From: Rhizobium sp. CCGE531 | Lineage (GTDB): Bacteria > Pseudomonadota > Alphaproteobacteria > Rhizobiales > Rhizobiaceae | NCBI RefSeq assembly: GCF_003627795.1 | Contig: NZ_CP032685.1 | Span: forward strand, 1,178,001-1,242,000 | Direction of reading: 5' to 3' | DNA: 64,000 bases | In this document: positions 56,203 through 64,000 of the stretch, piece after piece | Layout: the number at the start of each line of letters is the position of its first letter | Position numbering within the stretch: the first letter of the stretch is position 1 | Translations under genes and position numbers: made by a program | Notes under the pieces: model-generated | The model's database searches: none | What the model saw: the letters and a program-made list of their open reading frames with translations, nothing else | Told to the model about the DNA's origin: nothing

Positions 56203-56958
56203 CTACTGGACCTCGTGCACATATCGATGGCTTCTGGTGGTTGCACGATGTTTTGCAACTAGTACCGGAACCGCAGACTGATCATAGGCGACTTCATCGA
56301 TCGTCAGCACGGCACCGGGCAGATTCAATTGCAGCAAGCGGCCGTCCTCCTCCGTCGCCATGTCGGCCGCGATCTGCTCGCGCACAGCCGAAATACGAAT
56401 GCTGTAGCGATCGAGCAGATAAAGATAAAGCAGCGCCGGCACATCCCCCTTCTCTTCCGGGAAACCGGGCAATAGATGCGCCGGCAGGGCCATGACTTCG
56501 TGCATGACAGGCTTGCCACCGACGCTGCGCAGACGATGGACGGCGATGATTTCCGCCGGGCTTTCTAGCCGCAGGCCCGCGCATTCTTCCTCACTTGCCT
56601 GACGCCGCTCCAATGAAAGAACTTCAGAAGTAGAATTCTGCAGCGATCCGTCCAACCCGTGCAGCCGGAAATAATGGAAAAAGAAGCGCAGGCTGTGCTG
56701 GGGCGTGCGCCCGGTGACAACTGTGCCGGTTTTGCGACGGCGACTGAGCAGGCCCTCATTGGTCAAATCCATAAGAGCGCGCCTGATCGTACCAACTGCA
56801 ACGCCAAACATTTGCGACAATGCGATCTCGCTCGGCAACACAGTCCCAGCGGGCCATTTGCCCATCATGATCGCTTCCGTAACCTGCCGCTTCACGACCT
56901 CATAGAGAGGCGCGGAAAAATCCGTCGCACGGGACGTATCTGCTGAAAAATTGGGCAT
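56203..56958 (-). CDS. GntR-family regulator with UTRA domain (HutC subfamily)
   Basis: About 251 residues: N-terminal winged helix (LPSEIALSQMFGVAVGTIRR, then ALMDLTNEGLL) and a C-terminal UTRA ligand domain from about residue 90. It is divergent from the M20 hydrolase/peptide-transporter operon and probably controls it. The ATG at 56958 is preferred to a TTG at 56967. A 12-base palindrome GCAATTAATTGC (56964-56975) overlaps its start region and could serve in autoregulation. Confidence 0.85.
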   Translation of the reverse strand: MPNFSADTSRATDFSAPLYEVVKRQVTEAIMMGKWPAGTVLPSEIALSQMFGVAVGTIRRALMDLTNEGLLSRRRKTGTVVTGRTPQHSLRFFFHYFRLHGLDGSLQNSTSEVLSLERRQASEEECAGLRLESPAEIIAVHRLRSVGGKPVMHEVMALPAHLLPGFPEEKGDVPALLYLYLLDRYSIRISAVREQIAADMATEEDGRLLQLNLPGAVLTIDEVAYDQSAVPVLVAKHRATTRSHRYVHEVQ

Positions 56959-57018
56959 TTCACGCAATTAATTGCCTCTTATTTGGAGTTGACTCATGGA
57001 AAGCGTGGCAGCATCATT

Positions 57019-57028
57019 ACTATATAGT
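57019..57028. promoter_or_regulatory. Candidate GntR operator
   Basis: ACTATATAGT is a perfect 10-base palindrome between the divergent GntR gene and the M20 hydrolase gene. It is AT-rich and close to the start of the operon. Together with the palindrome at 56964-56975 it is a candidate binding site for the adjacent regulator. Confidence 0.45.
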
Positions 57029-57087
57029 TTATATGAATGAGAAAGCAGAGTCTTTCTTATTCTGTGCGTCCTTTTGCGGAACTCAAC

Positions 57088-58410
57088 ATGGCCGATCAAG
57101 ACTTATCACTCCGCTCAGTACCGTTGGCAAACGCCATGGGCGCCATCGAGCGCAATGTCGAGATCGCAGTCGCCGATCTGGCGCGGATGATCGCCATTGA
57201 CACGTCTTTTCCGCCGGGTCTGGGCTATCTCGCTTTCGCTGATCTGATGGAAGACCTGCTGACGCCTCTCGGCTTTCAAACCAGACGCGTGACCGTGCCG
57301 GACGCGCTGTGGCGTGTCGCCAATGGCCCGGCTTGCGGAGAGCGCGTCAATCTTGTCGCCGAGCGAGCAGCGAACAAACCGATCTGTGGCCTTTACTACC
57401 ATGTGGATACCGTTCCCGTGTCACCCGGCTGGCAGCGCGACCCGCTTTGCCTGACGCAAGAAGGAGACCAGCTTTTCGGACTAGGCGCCGCCGACATGAA
57501 GGGAACGATCGCCGCAACCCTGCTTGCGCTTTCCGCCGCCCGCGACCATGGCGTCGAGCTTGCGTATGATCCGATGCTGCTCTTGTGCACGGACGAGGAA
57601 GGCGGACTTTACCCCGGAATCCGCTATCTCGCCGAACAAGGCATGCTGAAGGGACATATCGTCAATTTCAATGGCTCGGCCGCACCGCGCATATGGGCCG
57701 GCTGTTTCGGTGTCTTTAACCTGCAGATCAGCCTTAGAGGGCACGCCGTTCATGCCGGCGAAGGCAACCGCTCCGGCTCGGGCGTCAATGCCATCGAGGG
57801 CGCCCTTCCCCTCCTCAATGCGCTTCATGCGCTGAAGCCGAAGATCGCCGCTTTCGAGTCTAAACTGCAGCCGCCGCCGCATGCGAGCGGCCCGCTACGG
57901 CCGCAGCTGTCCATATCCGCAGTCAATGGCGGCACGTCGGGCGGGCAGGTCGCGGCCGAGGTCAAGATCCTCATCAGCCGCCGTTACGCTCCCGAGGAAA
58001 GCTATGATGCGGCGCGCGCCACACTCGAGGATCTGGTGCGCGTATGCGTGGCGCAAACGCCCGGCCTTGAGTTCGACATCGATCTCGTCGGCCATCTGAT
58101 CCCGACGACGGACCCCGATGGTCCCCATTGGCCGCGCTGGCAGAGGGCATTGAGCCTCGGCTTCGGCTACCAGCCTTCTGACTTCAGCAAATGGGGTGCC
58201 GCGAGCTGCTCGGATTTCGGTTACGTACAACAGGCAGGCGTGATGCAGGAGATATTGCTCGGCGGGCTCGGACGCCCCGAAAGCTGCATCCACAGCCCGG
58301 AAGAACACACGACAACGACGGATATCATCGCCCTGGCGAAAAGCATTCTTGCTTATCTCGCGCATGATTTTTCCGCCGATCTCATTCCAGACAATTCCGC
58401 GTCAAAATAA
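57088..58410 (+). CDS. M20-family amidohydrolase (ArgE/DapE type)
   Basis: A 440-residue di-zinc hydrolase that removes acyl or peptidyl groups from amino acids. Metal and catalytic residues are visible in YYHVDTVPVSPGW (His, Asp), GLGAADMKGT (Asp), LLCTDEEGGL (Glu pair) and a C-terminal His in SPEEHTTTTDI. The dimerisation lid lies in between (LRGHAVHAGEG). I prefer the ATG at 57088; an ATG at 57037 gives 17 extra residues and would start next to the probable operator. It precedes a dipeptide-type ABC importer by 12 bases, so it probably processes the imported compound. Confidence 0.85.
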   Translation: MADQDLSLRSVPLANAMGAIERNVEIAVADLARMIAIDTSFPPGLGYLAFADLMEDLLTPLGFQTRRVTVPDALWRVANGPACGERVNLVAERAANKPICGLYYHVDTVPVSPGWQRDPLCLTQEGDQLFGLGAADMKGTIAATLLALSAARDHGVELAYDPMLLLCTDEEGGLYPGIRYLAEQGMLKGHIVNFNGSAAPRIWAGCFGVFNLQISLRGHAVHAGEGNRSGSGVNAIEGALPLLNALHALKPKIAAFESKLQPPPHASGPLRPQLSISAVNGGTSGGQVAAEVKILISRRYAPEESYDAARATLEDLVRVCVAQTPGLEFDIDLVGHLIPTTDPDGPHWPRWQRALSLGFGYQPSDFSKWGAASCSDFGYVQQAGVMQEILLGGLGRPESCIHSPEEHTTTTDIIALAKSILAYLAHDFSADLIPDNSASK

Positions 58411-58422
58411 GGGGAACACCAG

Positions 58423-59973
58423 ATGCTGAAGTTGAACCGACGTCATTTTCTGGCCGGAACGGCAGCGCTCCTGACAGCGCCATCTTTCGGCCTTGCTCAG
58501 ACTGCCGCGCCGGCAAAGGGCGGGATATTGCGGATCTCCGTCGATCAGGCGGCGAGCGTAATCCATCCGCTTCTGACCCGCGTCAATCCAGAATACATGG
58601 TCACAGAACTGCTCTATAGCAATTTGACGCGGCTGAAGGTCGACATGACAATCGAGCCGGACCTTGCCGAATCCTGGAGCGCCAACGATGCACTGACCGA
58701 ATGGACGTTCAAGCTTCGCAGCGGCGTGAAATTTCATGACGGCTCGCCTTTCACCGCGACGGATGTCGTCGAGACCTTCAAGGCGATCCTCAATCCGAAC
58801 AATGCGTCTCCGGCGCGCAACAACGTCGGTCCGATCGCCGATGTCACGGCTGCCGACTCCCTGACCGCCGTCTTCAAGCTCTCCGGCCCCTATGCCGACT
58901 TCCCGGTCGCCATGGCTTATACGGTGGCCCGCATTATCCCCGCCTCGATCGCGACCGGCGACTTCAAGAAGCTGTCGACGACGGCAAACGGCACCGGCCC
59001 CTTCAAGCTCGTATCCTATGAGCCCGACCGCCTAATCGTCTTCGAACGCAATCCGGACTATTACGATCCGAAGCGCCCTTATCTCGACCGCGTGGAAATC
59101 CAGGTTTTCCCGGATATCTCGGCACAAACCTCTGCCCTTCTGGCCGGTGACGTCGACATTGTCTCCACCGTCCAGCCCACCGAATACCTGCGCATGAAGG
59201 ACGCTCAGGGCGTCAACGCATTGCGCATTCCGTCGGGCCAGTTCTGCAACATCAATTTCGGCTGCGATACCAAGCCGTTCAACGACCCCCGCGTCCGGCG
59301 CGCCCTGGCGCTGACCGTCGACCGTCAGGCCATGGTCGATTTCGTGACCGAAGGCTTCGGAACACCGGGGAACGACACGCCGCTGAATTCCTCCTATCAC
59401 TTCTACACGGACCTGCCGCTGCGCCAGGCCAATATCGAGGAGGCGAAGAAGCTGCTCACCGAAGCGGGCTATCCCGACGGGTTCGAAGCCACTCTGATCG
59501 CTTCCGACAAGCCGAGCCAGCGGACACAGCTTGCCGTGGCGCTGCGTGAAATGGCCAAGGAAGCCGGCATCAGGATCAACGTCCAGACCATGCCGCACGC
59601 CACCTATCTCGATCAGGTCTGGAAGAAGGGCAGCTTCTATGTCGGCTTCTACAACATGCAGCCGACGGCCGACGCCATCTTCAAGCTTCTCTACACGTCC
59701 GACGCAGCCTGGAACGAAACGCGCTGGAACAACACGGCCTTCGACAAGGTCGTCAACGAAGCACGCGGGATCACCGATGAGACCAAGCGGTCGGCGCTCT
59801 ATGCGGAGGCGCAAAAGCTGATGAACGAGGAAGTCCCCTCGATCATCCCGGTCTTCTTCGATGTCCTAGCGGCCAAGCGCGACTGGGTCTCGGGCTTCGA
59901 AGTCCATCCGCGCGCATCTGTCTTCCGTCTCGATTTCACCGCCTTGACCGACAAGGCACCGAAGCGGAGTTGA
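58423..59973 (+). CDS. Peptide-type ABC transporter substrate-binding protein
   Basis: A 516-residue family-5 (DppA/OppA-like) binding protein. The N-terminus has a twin-arginine-like signal (NRRHFLAGTAALLTAPSFG). Family segments include EPDLAESWSANDALTEWTFK, LRSGVKFHDGSPFTATDVV and DPRVRRALALTVDRQAMV. AAGGGGAA precedes the ATG. It binds a peptide or other organic ligand in the periplasm for the permeases that follow. Confidence 0.92.
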   Translation: MLKLNRRHFLAGTAALLTAPSFGLAQTAAPAKGGILRISVDQAASVIHPLLTRVNPEYMVTELLYSNLTRLKVDMTIEPDLAESWSANDALTEWTFKLRSGVKFHDGSPFTATDVVETFKAILNPNNASPARNNVGPIADVTAADSLTAVFKLSGPYADFPVAMAYTVARIIPASIATGDFKKLSTTANGTGPFKLVSYEPDRLIVFERNPDYYDPKRPYLDRVEIQVFPDISAQTSALLAGDVDIVSTVQPTEYLRMKDAQGVNALRIPSGQFCNINFGCDTKPFNDPRVRRALALTVDRQAMVDFVTEGFGTPGNDTPLNSSYHFYTDLPLRQANIEEAKKLLTEAGYPDGFEATLIASDKPSQRTQLAVALREMAKEAGIRINVQTMPHATYLDQVWKKGSFYVGFYNMQPTADAIFKLLYTSDAAWNETRWNNTAFDKVVNEARGITDETKRSALYAEAQKLMNEEVPSIIPVFFDVLAAKRDWVSGFEVHPRASVFRLDFTALTDKAPKRS

Positions 59974-60000
59974 TCTCGCCCAGGCTCGAAGCCGACATAG

Positions 60001-60031
60001 GCGTTGCGCGTCGCCCTTGAACGCGCAACGC
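60001..60031 (+). promoter_or_regulatory. Intercistronic stem-loop after the binding-protein gene
   Basis: GCGTTGCGCGT (60001-60011) and ACGCGCAACGC (60021-60031) form a perfect 11-base stem with a 9-base loop, between the stop at 59973 and the permease start at 60091. No T-run follows. It probably stabilises the binding-protein mRNA or reduces read-through. Confidence 0.65.
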
Positions 60032-60090
60032 AGCCCAAAGGCCGGTCGCGCGATCCGCAGCCGGCCACAGGAACGCCAGGGAACAAGCCC

Positions 60091-61038
60091 TTGTCACCGC
60101 ACTATCTGATCAAGCGACTATTGATGATCGTCTACACGCTCTTCGTTGTGTCGCTCGTTGTCTTCGCCATTACCCAGATCCTGCCGGCCGATGCCGCGGT
60201 GATGATGCTGGGCGAAAACGCCACCTCCCAGGCGCTGGACGCCCTGCGCCAGCAGATGGGCCTCAACGACCCGGTCTGGCTGCAATATCTGCATTGGCTA
60301 GGCGGGCTCCTGCATGGCGATTTCGGCCAGTCGCTGCGCACCGGCCAGCCCATCGGTCCCGTCATGTTCGAAGCGCTGGGACGGTCCCTGCTGCTTGCCT
60401 GCCTGTCGATCGGCCTGATGCTGGTGCTCGCCATTCCGCTCGGTGTCATCGCCGCGATGCGGCGCGGCCGCCTGACCGATATGCTCGTCAGCCTTGTGTC
60501 CTACGCGGGCGTTTCCCTGCCTGAATTCGTGACGGCGACGGTTGCGGTACTGGTCGTCTCCGACTGGCTGAAATGGCTGCCCGCGACCGGCTACGTGCCA
60601 CTCACCGAAAATTTCCTCGATGGCATCGCGCATCTGGCGCTGCCCGTCTGCGTCATCTCCATCATCCTGATTGCGCACGTCTCGCGCATGGTGCGCTCTG
60701 AACTCGTCGATGTCCTGCACACCGACTATATCCGCGCGGCGCGGCTGAAGGGCCTTTCCGCTTCGAGGATCCTGTTCGGCCACGCCTTGCGCAACGCGCT
60801 GTTGCCGACCATCACCGTCGTTGCGCTGGATGTCGGCTATCTGCTCGGCGGCATCATCGTCGTCGAAGAGATCTTCGCCATTCCCGGTATCGGCCGGCAG
60901 TTGATCGTCGCCATCCAGACACGCGACCTGCCCTCTATCCAGGCCGGCGTGCTGCTCATGGCGGCAACCTACTCCATCGTCAATTTCGCAGCCGACCTTC
61001 TCTATGCCTGGCTCGACAAGAGGATCCAATATGGTTGA
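60091..61038 (+). CDS. Peptide-type ABC transporter permease (DppB type)
   Basis: A 315-residue permease with about six helices. Typical DppB features are an N-terminal helix (YTLFVVSLVVFAITQILPAD), DALRQQMGLNDPVWLQYLHW and the coupling loop DYIRAARLKGLSASRILFGH. I chose the TTG at 60091 because AGGGA precedes it and it puts the start just before the first helix; the frame open to 60004 would begin inside the stem-loop. It overlaps the next gene by eight bases. Confidence 0.88.
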   Translation: MSPHYLIKRLLMIVYTLFVVSLVVFAITQILPADAAVMMLGENATSQALDALRQQMGLNDPVWLQYLHWLGGLLHGDFGQSLRTGQPIGPVMFEALGRSLLLACLSIGLMLVLAIPLGVIAAMRRGRLTDMLVSLVSYAGVSLPEFVTATVAVLVVSDWLKWLPATGYVPLTENFLDGIAHLALPVCVISIILIAHVSRMVRSELVDVLHTDYIRAARLKGLSASRILFGHALRNALLPTITVVALDVGYLLGGIIVVEEIFAIPGIGRQLIVAIQTRDLPSIQAGVLLMAATYSIVNFAADLLYAWLDKRIQYG

Positions 61039-61861
61039 GCTTCTCAAGCGGCTGTTGCGCACGCCGCAAGGCGCCGCTGGCCTGATCCTCATCATTCTGG
61101 TGTTCATCGTCGTCGCATTCGGGCCGTGGCTCGCCCCCCGCGATCCCGAAGCCATGTCGATCCTTGCCCGCTACAAGGGGCCGAGCATGACCTTCCTGCT
61201 CGGAACGGATCAATATGGCCGCGATATTTTGAGCCGGCTTCTGATCGGCGCCCGTGCGACGGTGATCACGGCGGTCGTCGCCACGCTGGCCGGAACCCTT
61301 GCCGGCGCCCTCATCGGTACGGTGTCGGCCTATCTGGGAGGTCGCGCCGATGAGATGATCATGCGAACGATCGATGCCATCATGTCGATCCCGAACCTTC
61401 TGTTTGCGCTCTTGATCGTCAATCTGCTCGGCTCCGGCAGCGTCAATGCGCTGGTGGCCGTCGCCGTCGCCTTTGCGCCCGGCATGGCGCGCATTACCCG
61501 TAGCGTCGCCCTTTCCATCCGCAAGCAGGACTATGTCAATGCCGCCATCGCCCGCGGCGAAAGCTCGTTCTACATCATCCTGCGCGAAATGCTGCCCAAC
61601 GTCGTCGCCCCGATCATCGTTGAGACGACTATCCGCATTTCCTTCGCGGTGATGCTGTTTGCGACGCTGAGCTTTCTCGGGCTGGGCGCCCAGCCACCGG
61701 CGACGGAATGGGGACTGATGATCTCGGAAGCACGCCAGTACATGCATATCAGCGCCGGCATCCTGATCTGGCCAAGCCTTGCAATCGCGATCGTCGCCGT
61801 CGGCTTCAACCTGCTCGGCGACGGTCTGCGCGATGCTCTCAACCCGCGCACAGGAGGATGA
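61031..61861 (+). CDS. Peptide-type ABC transporter permease (DppC type)
   Basis: A 276-residue permease with about six helices. Marks are FLLGTDQYGRDILSRLLIGA, the coupling loop DYVNAAIARGESSFYIILRE, and SFLGLGAQPPATEWGLMI near the C-terminus. It pairs with the preceding permease. The ATG at 61031 overlaps that gene and is nearer the membrane segment than the frame start at 61004. Confidence 0.9.
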   Translation: MVELLKRLLRTPQGAAGLILIILVFIVVAFGPWLAPRDPEAMSILARYKGPSMTFLLGTDQYGRDILSRLLIGARATVITAVVATLAGTLAGALIGTVSAYLGGRADEMIMRTIDAIMSIPNLLFALLIVNLLGSGSVNALVAVAVAFAPGMARITRSVALSIRKQDYVNAAIARGESSFYIILREMLPNVVAPIIVETTIRISFAVMLFATLSFLGLGAQPPATEWGLMISEARQYMHISAGILIWPSLAIAIVAVGFNLLGDGLRDALNPRTGG

Positions 61862-61862
61862 G

Positions 61863-63500
61863 ATGAGCGAACCCGTACAAAACAGCGTTCTTCAGATCCG
61901 CAATTATTCGCTCGACTATCTCACGACGAACGGCGTCTTCCATGCATTGAAGAATATCGATCTGGAGATCGGCGCCGGGGAAATTCTCGGCCTTGTCGGC
62001 GAATCCGGCTCCGGAAAGACGTCGCTTGCCTGGTCGATCATGCGCTACCTGCCGGACAATGCCCGCGAAGTCGGCGGCGCCATCCGGCTGCGGGGCGAAG
62101 ATCTCGCGGCAAAATCACGGGCCGAAATCGGCCGCATGCGCGGCAAACACATCAGCATGGTCTTCCAGGACCCCGGCACCTCGCTCAACCCCACCCTTTC
62201 GCTCGGCACGCAGCTGACGGAGGCGCTGAGCCGTCATCGCGGACTTACGAAGAAGCAGGCATGGAGCGAGGGCGAGGCGATGCTTGCCCGCGTCGGCCTG
62301 AAGAGCCCGGCGCAGATGATGCAGCGCATGCCGCATGAGGCTTCGGGCGGCGAGAAACAGCGCGTCGTCATCGCGACGGCCTTTGCCTGTAATCCGCAAT
62401 GCATCATCTTCGACGAACCGACGACGGCACTGGACGTGATCACCTCACGGCAGATCCTCGACCTGTTTCTCGATCTTCAAGCCGAGACTGGCGTCGCCTC
62501 GCTTTATATCTCGCACGATCTGGCGCTGCTCTCCCGCACGGCTAGGCGCGTGGCGGTCATGCGGCGCGGCGAGATCGTCGAGCAGGGCGCCATCGATGAT
62601 ATCTTCAAGGCGCCACGCCAGGATTACACGAGAGAGCTGCTTGCCGCTGTACCTCGGCCGGCCAATCGGCTGATCGAGACGCGCCCGTCCTATGAGAGCA
62701 AACCGCTGATGGAGGTCGAGAATGTCAGCGTGCATTATGGCCGCAAGCCGTTTCTCTCGGCGCTGACGGGCCGCGCCGTCAAGCGTTTCACCGGCAATCG
62801 CGCCATCAGCCTTAATGTGCAGCCGGGCGAAATCCTCGGCATCGTCGGGGAATCCGGTTCAGGCAAATCGACGCTCGCCAAGGCGATGACCGGACTCAAT
62901 CCTTTCGAGGGAAGGATGACCTTCGCCGGACGGACGATCACCGGGCTTGCCGATATGAACAGGTCCTATCGCAAGGATGTCCAGCTGATCTTCCAGCATC
63001 CCGACGCCTCGCTCAATCCGCGGCAGAAGATCCATGAAATCCTGGCGCGACCATTGAAACTCTATGGCACGGGCGAAGGCGGTTCCCTGTTCCAGCAGAT
63101 CCGCGATCTGCTGGAACAGGTTCGCCTGCCGCGCAGCCATGCCGATCGCTATCCGCACCAGCTTTCGGGCGGGGAGAAGCAGCGCGTCGCCATCGCCCGC
63201 GCCTTCGCGTCGAAACCGAAGCTCGTCATCTGCGACGAGATCACTTCGGCGCTGGACGTTTCAGTGCAGGCCTCAATCGTGCAGCTGCTGCTGGAACTGC
63301 ACCGCAAGCACGACACGGCCTTTCTCTTCATCACCCATGACCTCAACCTCCTCCGCCAGATCGCTCATCGCATCGCCGTGATGTACCGCGGCGACCTTGT
63401 CGAGGTCGTACCGTCAGACGAAATCGTCAGCCCTGCCCGCGCCGACTATACCCGTCAGCTCATCGCGGCAGTTCCCGCGCTCGCGGGCACATCCATTTAG
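61863..63500 (+). CDS. Peptide-type ABC transporter, fused double ATPase (DppDF type)
   Basis: A 545-residue protein with two complete ATPase domains. The first has Walker A GESGSGKTS, signature ASGGEKQRVVIATAFA and Walker B CIIFDEPTTALDV. The second, from about residue 280, has GESGSGKST, LSGGEKQRVAIARAFA and LVICDEITSALDVS. Fusion of the D and F subunits is common in this class. The ATG is one base after the DppC-like stop (TGAGATG). It energises uptake by both permeases. Confidence 0.92.
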   Translation: MSEPVQNSVLQIRNYSLDYLTTNGVFHALKNIDLEIGAGEILGLVGESGSGKTSLAWSIMRYLPDNAREVGGAIRLRGEDLAAKSRAEIGRMRGKHISMVFQDPGTSLNPTLSLGTQLTEALSRHRGLTKKQAWSEGEAMLARVGLKSPAQMMQRMPHEASGGEKQRVVIATAFACNPQCIIFDEPTTALDVITSRQILDLFLDLQAETGVASLYISHDLALLSRTARRVAVMRRGEIVEQGAIDDIFKAPRQDYTRELLAAVPRPANRLIETRPSYESKPLMEVENVSVHYGRKPFLSALTGRAVKRFTGNRAISLNVQPGEILGIVGESGSGKSTLAKAMTGLNPFEGRMTFAGRTITGLADMNRSYRKDVQLIFQHPDASLNPRQKIHEILARPLKLYGTGEGGSLFQQIRDLLEQVRLPRSHADRYPHQLSGGEKQRVAIARAFASKPKLVICDEITSALDVSVQASIVQLLLELHRKHDTAFLFITHDLNLLRQIAHRIAVMYRGDLVEVVPSDEIVSPARADYTRQLIAAVPALAGTSI

Positions 63501-63523
63501 AATTGCAGATCAAGGAGCATACA

Positions 63524-64000
63524 ATGGACCCGAAATCGCTCGTCGGCAAAATCGACGAGAAGAGCTGCCTCGACTTCCTGTCGAACATGGTACGCCAGAA
63601 GAGCCATTCCCAGACCGACGGCGAGCGCGAGCTTGCCCGCATCATGGGGCGCGAAATGGAAGCGCTCGGCCTCCAGTCTGAGTTGCAGCCTTTCGAGGAC
63701 GGTCAGCGCTTCAATGCCATCGGGCGCCTGAAGGGATCGGGCGGCGGCAAGAGCCTGCTGTTCAACGGCCATCTCGATACCAATCCGGTGACCGAAGGCT
63801 GGACGGTTGACCCCTGGGGCGGCATCGTCGACGACAAGTTCATTTATGGCATCGGCGTGTCCAACATGAAGGCGGGCGACGCGGCCTATTTCTGCGCCGT
63901 CAAGACGCTGCTGGATGCCGGCGTGAAGCTCAAGGGCGATATCATCCTGACCTATGTGGTGGGTGAATTGCAGGGCGGCGTCGGCACGCTCGCGGCGATC
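63524..64000 (+). CDS. M20-family amidohydrolase, 3' end outside the window
   Basis: The first 159 codons of a second M20/ArgE/DapE-type enzyme. The metal-site start LLFNGHLDTNPVTEGW and the region GIGVSNMKAGDAAY are visible, as is the Glu region VVGELQGG, where most relatives have a Glu pair (EE); here it is Glu-Leu. AAGGAG lies upstream of the ATG. As last visible gene of the importer operon it probably deacylates or cleaves the imported substrate, alongside the 57088 enzyme. Confidence 0.82.
   Translation, partial: MDPKSLVGKIDEKSCLDFLSNMVRQKSHSQTDGERELARIMGREMEALGLQSELQPFEDGQRFNAIGRLKGSGGGKSLLFNGHLDTNPVTEGWTVDPWGGIVDDKFIYGIGVSNMKAGDAAYFCAVKTLLDAGVKLKGDIILTYVVGELQGGVGTLAAI

Noticed and set aside
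60004..60090. Upstream start of the DppB-like permease
   Set aside because: It would start inside a perfect stem-loop and add a non-conserved basic N-terminus; TTG at 60091 has a better ribosome site.

Overview
The window looks like a secondary replicon (chromid or megaplasmid) or accessory region of an alphaproteobacterium close to Rhizobium, Agrobacterium or Ensifer. Supporting signs are a complete bioBFDAZ operon followed by a GntR-type regulator, with a perfect BioR box (TTATCTATAA) upstream. The window is GC-rich and dominated by ABC uptake systems. No rRNA, tRNA, CRISPR array or replication gene was seen.

Layout. (1) 1-4364: the tail of a sugar-catabolic operon (sugar isomerase/epimerase, alpha/beta hydrolase, ribulose-phosphate 3-epimerase-like enzyme, ROK kinase, sugar-importer ATPase), with start/stop overlaps throughout. 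(2) 4703-6556: a lone ABC exporter. (3) 7252-19460: the most unusual part. A sigma-54 enhancer-binding protein gene lies convergent to a six-gene minus-strand operon (17758 down to 8900), and a related gene (18153) diverges from that operon. Each divergent promoter has a near-perfect -24/-12 sigma-54 element. The products are glycine-rich proteins with acidic Phe/Trp-Glu N-termini, a HExxH zincin-like protein, a large orphan protein, an AONS-type PLP enzyme and a four-domain peptidoglycan-hydrolase protein. I do not recognise this as a named system. (4) 19594-20412: an IS6-family insertion with a nonsense-mutated transposase. (5) 20644-29325: a likely operon of a membrane-anchored diheme cytochrome c, a 1537-residue GMC oxidoreductase-patatin fusion and an MddA-like membrane methyltransferase. 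(6) 29988-34361: a molybdenum hydroxylase of the isoquinoline-oxidoreductase type plus its cytochrome c. (7) 34993-40803: biotin synthesis and regulation. (8) 41495-44067: an SsuABC-like importer. (9) 45106-54922: a guanidine-assimilation operon with a sigma-54 promoter, a guanidine-I (ykkC) riboswitch, a terminator, an ABC importer, two carboxyguanidine-deiminase-type proteins, a biotin-dependent guanidine/urea carboxylase and allophanate hydrolase. (10) 55359-56087: small and decayed genes. (11) 56203-64000: a divergent GntR/UTRA regulator and a peptide-type ABC importer flanked by two M20 amidohydrolases, the last cut by the window end.

Connections. The guanidine carboxylase is biotin-dependent, so the biotin operon could serve it. 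Sigma-54 appears to control both the guanidine operon (a nitrogen source) and the unknown 7-19 kb cluster, the latter probably through its own activator. Two substrate-binding-protein genes are followed by perfect intercistronic stem-loops, a common means of keeping binding-protein mRNA more abundant than permease mRNA. All functional calls come from reading the sequence; no database search was possible.
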